In this document: one piece after another, positions 49,700 to 56,177 of the stretch
How positions within the stretch are numbered: the stretch's first letter is position 1
How the letters are laid out: each line of letters starts with the position of its first letter
Assembly: GCA_023150875.1 (NCBI GenBank)
Contig: JAKLKC010000010.1
Span: 62,001-126,000, forward strand
Direction: 5' to 3'
DNA length: 64,000 nucleotides
Source: Myxococcota bacterium
Lineage (GTDB): Bacteria > Myxococcota_A > UBA796 > UBA9615 > JAKLKC01
Notes under the pieces: model-generated
Database searches by the model: none
Seen by the model: only the letters and a program-made list of their open reading frames with translations
What the model was told of the DNA's origin: nothing
Program-made: the position numbers and the translations under genes

Positions 49700-50914
49700 T
49701 CAGGTGGGCTGGATCGTGGCGACGTAGGTGGGCTTGCCGCCCTTGACCTCGAGGATGACCGCCGGCTTGCGGGCGTTCCGGTCGGCGTCGATGGAGATCG
49801 TCCCGGTCACCCCGGGGAAGTCCCGGGTGCCGGACAGGGCCTTGGCGAGGTCCTCCCCGGAGAGGGACGGAGCCCGCTTCATGGCGTCGAAGAGCAGGCG
49901 TCCGGCGTCGTAGCCCAGGGCGGCGAGCCCGTCGGGCACCTGGCCGTGCTTCGCCTGGTACTTGGCGACGAACTCCTTGACCTCGGCGCGCTCCTCTTCG
50001 TGGGAGTAGTGGTTGGAGTAGTAGCTGCCCTCGATGGCCTGGCCGCCGATCTCGGTGAGCTTCGACGAGTCCCAGCCGTCGCCGCCCAGCAGGGGCACCT
50101 CCAGCCCGAGCTTCCGGGCCTGCAGCGCGATGTTGCCCACGTCGGTGTAGTAGCCGGGCACGAAGACCGCCTGGGGGCGGGCAGCGCGGATGTTGGTGAG
50201 CTGGGCCGAGAAGTCCTGGTCCCCGCCGGTGTACGCCTGCTCGCTGGCGATCTTCCCCCCCATGGCGGTGTAGGACTTGATGAAGTCGTCCTTCAGGCCC
50301 TTGGAGTATGCCTGCCCCTGGTCGTAGAGCACGGCGACCGTGTCGTACTTCAGGTTCTCCCGGGAGAACTTCGCCATCACGTAGCCCTGGTAGGGGTCGA
50401 TGAAGCAGACCCGGAAGACCTTGTCGCCGATCTGGGTGACCTGGGGGTTGGTGGACGAGGGCGACACCATGGGTACGCCGTACTGCTGGGCGACCCGGCC
50501 CCCGGCGATGGAGAGGGACGAGGCGACCTCCCCCAGGATGGCGACCACCTTGTCCTGGGTGATGAGCCGGGTGACGGCCGTGCCCGCCTCCTCGGTCTTC
50601 CCCTGGTCGTCGTAGGACTTCACCTCGACCATCCTGCCGCCGATCCCCCCCGCGGCGTTGACCTCCTCGACGGCCAGCATGATGCCGTTGTGGGTGGACT
50701 GGCCGAAGGTCGCCTCGGAGCCGGTCATCGAGCCGAACTCGCCCACCAGGATCGGTCCAGTCGCGGCCCCACCGGCCTCCGCCCCGCCGCCACCGGCCTC
50801 GCCTCCGCCGGTCCCGCCTCCGCCGCAGCCCAGGAGTCCCACCAGCGCCGCCGCGCCCCACTGCACGAAGACCCTGCGCGTCGCGCTCGTCGCCACCCTC
50901 GTCGCCACCGTCAC
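49700..50914 (-). CDS. livJ: ABC transporter substrate-binding lipoprotein (LivJ/LivK-type)
   Basis: The 404-residue periplasmic binding protein has a lipobox LLGC (Cys30), a Gly-rich spacer, then a type I periplasmic binding fold. Its features are ILVGEFGSMTGSEATFGQ, MVSPSSTNPQVTQIGD and the FRVCFIDPYQGYVMA strand. Several GTG codons are possible starts (50914, 50908); the GGGGAG site fits the second slightly better. As the first gene of livJHMGF it determines the substrate. Branched-chain amino acids are the usual ligand, but related amides or urea are also known for this family. Confidence 0.92.
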   Translation of the reverse strand: MTVATRVATSATRRVFVQWGAAALVGLLGCGGGGTGGGEAGGGGAEAGGAATGPILVGEFGSMTGSEATFGQSTHNGIMLAVEEVNAAGGIGGRMVEVKSYDDQGKTEEAGTAVTRLITQDKVVAILGEVASSLSIAGGRVAQQYGVPMVSPSSTNPQVTQIGDKVFRVCFIDPYQGYVMAKFSRENLKYDTVAVLYDQGQAYSKGLKDDFIKSYTAMGGKIASEQAYTGGDQDFSAQLTNIRAARPQAVFVPGYYTDVGNIALQARKLGLEVPLLGGDGWDSSKLTEIGGQAIEGSYYSNHYSHEEERAEVKEFVAKYQAKHGQVPDGLAALGYDAGRLLFDAMKRAPSLSGEDLAKALSGTRDFPGVTGTISIDADRNARKPAVILEVKGGKPTYVATIQPT

Positions 50915-51133
50915 GCTCCCCGGGCCCCGGGGTTCCGGGACCGCCCACCCGCCGCCGCGCCCGCGCGGCCTCGCGAGTCGCGCGGGAGCATGCCACAAAG
51001 CGCCGGGAAGTGGGAAACCGCGACGAGGTCCCGGGCGCCCCGCGCTCGCCGGGTCCGCCGCGTCAAGTTCCCCCCTGGACCGCCGAAACAGCCCGAGGGA
51101 AGGCAAGGAGACGGGCCGTGGAGTCCCACGCCC

Positions 51134-52378
51134 ATGCGCGACCCCCGCGTGCCCCTCCGGGCCGGCGCCGCCCTGGCCGCCGCCCTGGCCACCCTCCCCT
51201 CCCCGGCCGGCGCCGTCGTGCGCCTGGCGGGGGAGGACGTCACCGCCATCCAGGCGGCCATCGACGCCTCCGCCGACGGCGACTCCGTCCTGGTGGCGCC
51301 GGGCACCTACGCCGGGGACCTGAGAGTGTCGGGCCGCCGGATCGCGGTGGGCGGCCGGTGCGCCCAGGGGGAGCCCTGCGTCGTGCTCGTGGGCTCCATC
51401 TCCTGCGACGCCGGCGGCGAGATCGCCCTGGGCCGCTTCGACGTCCGGGGCGGGGCCGAGGGCCTGGTGCTGGACGACTGCGCCGCGGCGGTGGACCGCT
51501 CCCGGATCTCGGGCGACGTGGCGATCGTCGCCGACCTGGGCGCGGCCGGGAGCCTGGTGGTGGAGCGATCCACCGTCTCCGGGACCTCCGCGGGGGTCCA
51601 GGCCCGGGGCGGCGCGAGGGTGGTGGTCTCCGGCTCCGGCCTGAGCGCGGGGGACGGCTACGCCCTGGACGCCGAGGGGGCCGGCGCCGTCGTGGTGAGG
51701 GGCAGCCGCCTGTCCAGCGACTCCCCTCCCGTCCGGGTGGCGGACGCGGGATCGGCCGAGGTGACCGGGTCCGAGGTGGAGAGCCGAGCCGACTCCGGCG
51801 GGGACATCGACGCCGGGCGGGTCTTCGTGTCCCGCGCCCGCTGGTCCAGCGCCGCCGAGGGCCCCGGCCTGACGGCGTCCGGCGAGGGGGAGATCCTGGT
51901 CCTCCACTCCACCTTCGCCAGCGCAGCGGGCTCGGCCCTGCGCCTGGGGAGCGGCGAGGCGACCGTCGCCAACTCCTGTTTCCGGGGCGGGACGGCGGGG
52001 ATCGCCCTGTACTACGGGAGCGCGGTGCTGGAGAACAACCTCACCGAGGGTGGCCTGGTGGGCGTCGCCGCCTACGCCGGAGCCGACGCCGCGGTCTACA
52101 ACCACCTGTTCGTCGGCCACGAGGTGGGGGCCGACGGGCGCTACGCCCAGGTCCGGGTCGACTGGGCCGACTTCTTCGACGTCGCCGCCGACACCTGGGG
52201 CGAGGTCTCGGGCACCGGCTGGGCCCACTTCGACCCCATGCTGGCGGACGAAGACGGCGACCTCGCCCCGGGCAGCCCCGCCATCGACGCCGGCTCCCCC
52301 TCCCCCGCCTACCGCGACCCCGACGGCTCCCGCAACGACCTGGGACCCCAGGGGGGACCGAGGGCGGAGCGGGACTGA
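51134..52378 (+). CDS. secreted right-handed beta-helix protein
   Basis: The ATG at 51134 gives 414 residues with a signal peptide (LRAGAALAAALATLPSPAGA). The mature protein starts with the DUF1565-like pattern ITAIQAAIDA-type (VTAIQAAIDASADGDSVLVA followed by PGTY). It continues as regular short beta rungs (GGARVVVSGSGLSAGDGYAL, GSAVLENNLTEGG), typical of pectate-lyase-like beta-helices. It ends PGSPAIDAGSPSP and DLGPQGGP, the usual closing motif of surface beta-helix proteins. No catalytic Asp set is evident, so a binding or structural role is more likely than lyase activity. Confidence 0.8.
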   Translation: MRDPRVPLRAGAALAAALATLPSPAGAVVRLAGEDVTAIQAAIDASADGDSVLVAPGTYAGDLRVSGRRIAVGGRCAQGEPCVVLVGSISCDAGGEIALGRFDVRGGAEGLVLDDCAAAVDRSRISGDVAIVADLGAAGSLVVERSTVSGTSAGVQARGGARVVVSGSGLSAGDGYALDAEGAGAVVVRGSRLSSDSPPVRVADAGSAEVTGSEVESRADSGGDIDAGRVFVSRARWSSAAEGPGLTASGEGEILVLHSTFASAAGSALRLGSGEATVANSCFRGGTAGIALYYGSAVLENNLTEGGLVGVAAYAGADAAVYNHLFVGHEVGADGRYAQVRVDWADFFDVAADTWGEVSGTGWAHFDPMLADEDGDLAPGSPAIDAGSPSPAYRDPDGSRNDLGPQGGPRAERD

Positions 52379-53407
52379 CTAGACCGGCGCGACCGCCCCG
52401 TGGGCCCCCTCGCCGGCGAGGTCCGCCAGGAACAGGCGGCGGACCTCGTCGGCCGGCAGGCACCGGCCCAGGAGCCACATCAGCTTCACCGTCGCCGCCT
52501 CGAAGGTCATCTCGCCCGCGGGAAGGGCTCCGGCCTCCCGGGCGGCCACGCCGCCCCGGTAGGAGTCCAGGTCGACCCGGCCCTCGCCGCACTGGCTCGC
52601 CAGGACCACCGGGATCCCCCAACCGGTGGCGTCCCTCACGGCGGCGGCCCAGCCGGGCTCGGCGATGGGCAGGTTGCCCGCGCCGAAGGCCCTCAGCACC
52701 ACCCCCCGGACCTCCCCCGACTCCACCGCCCGGGAGAGCAGGGACGGGGGCGCGCCGGGGAAGAGCTGGAGGGGGAGGACCCGCGGGTCGAACCCCGGGA
52801 CCAGGCGCAGCGGCGGGGGCCGTGGGGGAAGGGCGCGCTCCCGGTGGACCACCAGGTCGACGCCCGCCTCCGCCAGGGGTGGGAAGCCCGGGCTCTCGAA
52901 GGCGTCGTAGCTCTGGATCCGGGTCTTGGTGGCCCGGTTGCCCCGGAACAGCCAGCTGCCGAACCACACCCCCACCTCGGGCAGGCCCGAGGCCGCCAGC
53001 AGCACCGAGTGGACCAGGTTCCCCCGGGCGTCGGTGCGGACATCGGCGATGGGGCGCTGGGCGCCGGTGACCACCACGGGGCGGTCCAGGCCCTCCAGGA
53101 CGAACGACAGCGCAGCGGCGGTGAAGGCCAGGGTGTCCGTGCCGTGGAGCACCACGGCGCCGTCGTGCTCGGGCAGCCGCTCCGCCAGGAAGGCGCCTAT
53201 CCGCTCCCAGTGGGCGGGGGCGAGGTCCGAGGAGTCCTCGTTCATCAGGACGTGGGGCCGGACGTCGGCGGCGGCGTCCAGCCAGGGGACGTGGCGGAGC
53301 ACGTCGGCCAGGCCGGCTCCCGGAGAGAGGGGACCCGGTCGGGTCACCCAGGTCATGCCGAAGGTGCCGCCGGTGTGGACGAGGAGGATCCGGGGCAGGC
53401 GGCTCAT
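52379..53407 (-). CDS. L-asparaginase, type I-like
   Basis: The ATG at 53407 gives 342 residues. Catalytic motifs are present: HTGGTFGM near the N-terminus (Thr12/Thr15 region) and VVLHGTDTLAFTAAAL with the Thr-Asp pair, then VVTGAQRPIADVRTDARGN. The C-terminal part (VLRAFGAGNLP, VVLASQCGEGRVDL) matches cytosolic type I asparaginases. No signal peptide is present. It hydrolyses L-asparagine to aspartate and ammonia. The in-frame sequence further upstream reads through the tandem repeats at 53521-53640 and is not part of the gene. Confidence 0.9.
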   Translation of the reverse strand: MSRLPRILLVHTGGTFGMTWVTRPGPLSPGAGLADVLRHVPWLDAAADVRPHVLMNEDSSDLAPAHWERIGAFLAERLPEHDGAVVLHGTDTLAFTAAALSFVLEGLDRPVVVTGAQRPIADVRTDARGNLVHSVLLAASGLPEVGVWFGSWLFRGNRATKTRIQSYDAFESPGFPPLAEAGVDLVVHRERALPPRPPPLRLVPGFDPRVLPLQLFPGAPPSLLSRAVESGEVRGVVLRAFGAGNLPIAEPGWAAAVRDATGWGIPVVLASQCGEGRVDLDSYRGGVAAREAGALPAGEMTFEAATVKLMWLLGRCLPADEVRRLFLADLAGEGAHGAVAPV

Positions 53408-53520
53408 GGGGGGGGCCGGGTGGGACGAGGGGTGGGGATCGTAGCACGGAGAGGGGCGTGGGGGGCTGGGGTGGAGAGTGTCGAGTGAGGTGGGGCGATC
53501 ACGGGCGCGACGGCGCGGGT

Positions 53521-53640
53521 GCGGTGACGGCGGCACCAACACGATCACGACGGCACGGGCACGATCACGACGGCACGAACACGATCCCGGCGGCACGGGC
53601 ACGATCACGACGGCACGGGCTCGACTACGGGCACGGTGGC
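53521..53640. repeat. tandem 20-bp repeat, six units, four well conserved
   Basis: Units of exactly 20 bp start at 53521, 53541, 53561, 53581, 53601 and 53621. The consensus is acgatcacgacggcacgggc. The units at 53541 and 53601 are identical to it, those at 53561 and 53581 differ by two bases, and the outer two are degenerate. Twenty is not a multiple of three and no gene crosses it. It occupies the gap between the asparaginase start and the receiver-PilZ stop. Confidence 0.9.
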
Positions 53641-53682
53641 ACCACCATCGGCACGGTGGCGCGGGCACGATCGCGGGTGCGG

Positions 53683-54525
53683 TCACGCGACGCGGAGGCG
53701 GTCCAGGCGGGCCGCCTCGGGGTCGTGGGCCCAGGGCCCGGCCTCCCGGGCGGTGTCGGCGGGGGGGTCCGCGCGGAGCAGGGCGTCGCGCCACTGGCGG
53801 TAGGCGTCGGCGCCGGGGCCGGCGGGCGTGGCGGTGAAGCCCGTCACCACCCGGGGGCCGGTCCCCCTTTGCCGCGTCGCGCTCCACTCCACGCGGCCGG
53901 TCAGCGCCACTTCGGTCCCCGCGCCGGGGACCGGGAAGCGCGCCGCGATGGGGCTTCCCGGCGGCGGCTCGCTCCGCAGGAGGAGGCATCCTCCGTCCCC
54001 GCCGAGGGAGACGAGGGTGGCCTCCCCCTCGTCATCCCCGCTCCGGGCCCGCGCCGGGATCCGCACCTCGTGCTGCATCCGCGGGAACGAGCGTCGCCAC
54101 GCCTCCCGGCCGCCGCCGGGCTGGCTCGCCGGGGCGCCCACCATCACCCGCACCAGGGTCGCCACCTCGACGTCCGTGGCCGGAAGGCGCAGCAAGGGGG
54201 CCCCGCCAAGGTCCCGCACCAGTCCCCGCAGTTCGCGGGAGTCGGCCAGCCGGTCCGAGACCGGGACCACAACCGGTCCGGCCCCCTCTCGCCTCCTGCC
54301 CATCTCCCCCAGCACCGCGAAGCCGTCGATCTGGGGAAGGTGCAGGTCCACCAACGCCAGGACCGGCCCGGCCGCGAGGGCGGCCAGGGTCCTCACGCCG
54401 TCAGGGGCCGTCTCGGTGCGGTAACCCGCCCGGCGCAGCGCGGAGGCGATCCGTTCGCGGGGTTCGGGCTTGCCGAGGGCGACCAGGACCCGGCCGAAGG
54501 GCTCCAGCGAGGCGTCGAGCGTCAT
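53683..54525 (-). CDS. degenerate receiver domain fused to a PilZ domain
   Basis: The ATG at 54525, with GGGAAG upstream, gives 280 residues. Residues about 10-130 look like a CheY-type receiver (GRVLVALGKPEPRERIASAL, LALVDLHLPQIDGFAVLGEM with Asp60 at the phosphorylation site). The usual acidic pair at the end of strand 1 is absent (ALGK), and the conserved Lys of strand 5 is not seen (LLRLPAT). The C-terminal half is PilZ-like (SFPRMQHEVRIPARARS, LVSLGGDGGCLLL) of the myxobacterial paralogue type. It may be a pseudo-receiver that works without phosphotransfer, or one tuned differently. No kinase gene is adjacent. Confidence 0.75.
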   Translation of the reverse strand: MTLDASLEPFGRVLVALGKPEPRERIASALRRAGYRTETAPDGVRTLAALAAGPVLALVDLHLPQIDGFAVLGEMGRRREGAGPVVVPVSDRLADSRELRGLVRDLGGAPLLRLPATDVEVATLVRVMVGAPASQPGGGREAWRRSFPRMQHEVRIPARARSGDDEGEATLVSLGGDGGCLLLRSEPPPGSPIAARFPVPGAGTEVALTGRVEWSATRQRGTGPRVVTGFTATPAGPGADAYRQWRDALLRADPPADTAREAGPWAHDPEAARLDRLRVA

Positions 54526-54623
54526 GCGAGCTTCCCGAGGCCCCGCATGCTCATCGTCGGGCCTCCCCTCCTCTTGAGGGCACCCCGGGGCTATCCTCGT
54601 TCCCCGCGGAAGGAGGAGTCCCG

Positions 54624-55517
54624 GTGAGAGTCCCCGTCGTCGAGGAGCGCGACGTCCCCGTCGCCGGTGGGGTCCGGCTGAGCTGCCACCTCGCCGGGAG
54701 CGGCCCACCGACGGTGCTGCTCCACGGTTTCCCCGAGTCCTGGCGCTCCTTCGACCTCCAGATCCCCCCCCTCTCGTCCCGCCTCCACCTGGCGGTCCCG
54801 GACCTGCGGGGCTACGGCGGCAGCGACAAGCCCGCGGGGGGCTACGACCTGGACACCCTGGCGGACGACGTCCACGGGCTGATCCGGGCACTGTGGCCCG
54901 GCCGCGCGGCGCGGGTGGTGGGGCACGACTGGGGCGGCGCCATCGCCTTCGCCCTGGCGGCCCGCCACCCCGACGTAGTGGACCGCCTGGCGATCCTCAA
55001 CGCTCCCCACCCTGCCCTCTTCGCCCGGCGGGTCTTCACCACCCGCCAGCTCCTGCGCTCCTGGTACATGTTCGCGTTCCAGGTGCCGCTCCTCCCCGAG
55101 GCCCTCCTGAGGGCGGGGGACGGGGCGGCGCTGGCCCGGATGGTCCGCGCCGCGGCGGCCCGCCCCGACGCCCTCCCGGAGTCCGACGTGCGGCGGACGG
55201 TGGAGGGGATGCTGGAGCCCGGGGTGTTGGAGTCGGGGCTCGCGTACTACCGCGCCGCCCTGCGCCACCCCCTCCGCGCCCTGTCCTACGACCGCGCCAT
55301 CGAGGCCCCCACCCTCGTCTTGTGGGGCGAGAAGGACCCCGCCCTGGGCGTGGACCTGCTCCGGGGCCTGGAGCGGTGGGTCCCGCGGCTGCGGGTCCAC
55401 CGGGTCCCCGGGGCCGGCCACTGGGTCCAGCGGGAGGCCGCCGACGAGGTGAACCGGGCCCTGCTGGAGTGGCTGGTCCCCGATCCCGCCCCCACGACCC
55501 CGCCACCACCGCCGTAA
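54624..55517 (+). CDS. alpha/beta hydrolase, epoxide-hydrolase/dehalogenase-like
   Basis: A GTG start with GGAGGAG upstream gives 297 residues. The oxyanion motif HGFPESW (34-40), the nucleophile Asp102 in VGHDWGGAIAF, and the C-terminal His in GAGHWVQRE form the catalytic set of epoxide hydrolases and haloalkane/haloacetate dehalogenases; an acid residue before the His is likely in WGEKDPALG. The nucleophile is Asp, not Ser, so esterase activity is unlikely. A Pro-rich tail ends the protein. It is divergent from the receiver-PilZ gene. Confidence 0.87.
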   Translation: MRVPVVEERDVPVAGGVRLSCHLAGSGPPTVLLHGFPESWRSFDLQIPPLSSRLHLAVPDLRGYGGSDKPAGGYDLDTLADDVHGLIRALWPGRAARVVGHDWGGAIAFALAARHPDVVDRLAILNAPHPALFARRVFTTRQLLRSWYMFAFQVPLLPEALLRAGDGAALARMVRAAAARPDALPESDVRRTVEGMLEPGVLESGLAYYRAALRHPLRALSYDRAIEAPTLVLWGEKDPALGVDLLRGLERWVPRLRVHRVPGAGHWVQREAADEVNRALLEWLVPDPAPTTPPPPP

Positions 55518-55624
55518 CGCCCCGGGCCGGCCGGACTCCGCCCCGACGCCGCCGGTCTTGCCCCTCCTGGGGGACCGCGTAGCCCTTGCCCGTCCGCGGC
55601 CCGTTCGCCGCGCGACGGGGGAGC

Positions 55625-56146
55625 ATGGGCAGCCGGTGCCAGGCCGAAACGCCGATCCGGGGGGCGATCCTCGCAGCGGCCCTCGCCCTCGGGTCGTCCG
55701 GGTGCGGCGGCTCCCCCGTCGGCCCCTCGGGCCCGGTCCCCCAGCCCATCGCCTTCCCCCACGACGTCCACTCCGGCACCTACGGGATGTCCTGCCACTA
55801 CTGCCACTACACCGCCCGCTCTTCCTGGTCCGCGGGCGTCCCACCGGTGGAGATGTGCATGGGCTGTCACAAGGTCGTGGCGGCGGGGAAGCCGGAGGTC
55901 GTGAAGCTCGCCGGGTACTGGGAACGCAAGGAGTCGATCCCCTGGATCCGCCTCCACGACCTGCCGGACTTCGTGCACTTCAAACACGACCGCCATGTCG
56001 CCGCCGGCGTCCCCTGCCAGACCTGCCACGGCGAGGTCCAGGAGATGCGGGTGGTGGAACGCGTGGCGCCGCTGACCATGGGCTGGTGCGTCGCCTGCCA
56101 CGACCAGCGGGGCGCCTCCAACGACTGCGCGGCATGCCACTACTGA
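55625..56146 (+). CDS. actA: alternative complex III subunit ActA, pentaheme cytochrome c
   Basis: The ATG at 55625 with GGGGGAGC upstream gives 173 residues and a lipoprotein-like signal (Cys27 in GSSGCGG). Five CxxCH heme motifs are present: C57-H61, C78-H82, C131-H135, C155-H159 and C168-H172, the number found in ActA. It passes electrons from ActB or the quinol site toward the monoheme subunit or an oxidase at the periplasmic face. It is the first gene of actABCDEF, with 31 bases to the actB start. Confidence 0.92.
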   Translation: MGSRCQAETPIRGAILAAALALGSSGCGGSPVGPSGPVPQPIAFPHDVHSGTYGMSCHYCHYTARSSWSAGVPPVEMCMGCHKVVAAGKPEVVKLAGYWERKESIPWIRLHDLPDFVHFKHDRHVAAGVPCQTCHGEVQEMRVVERVAPLTMGWCVACHDQRGASNDCAACHY

Positions 56147-56177
56147 CCGGGCGCGGGTGTGCGCCGTGAAGGTCCCG

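Noticed and set aside
50915-51133. Sigma-54 promoter at TGGCATGCTCCCGC upstream of livJ
   Set aside because: The GG-N10-GC spacing does not fit (CG at the -12 position).
53521-53640. CRISPR array
   Set aside because: Units are directly tandem with no unique spacers and no cas genes are near.
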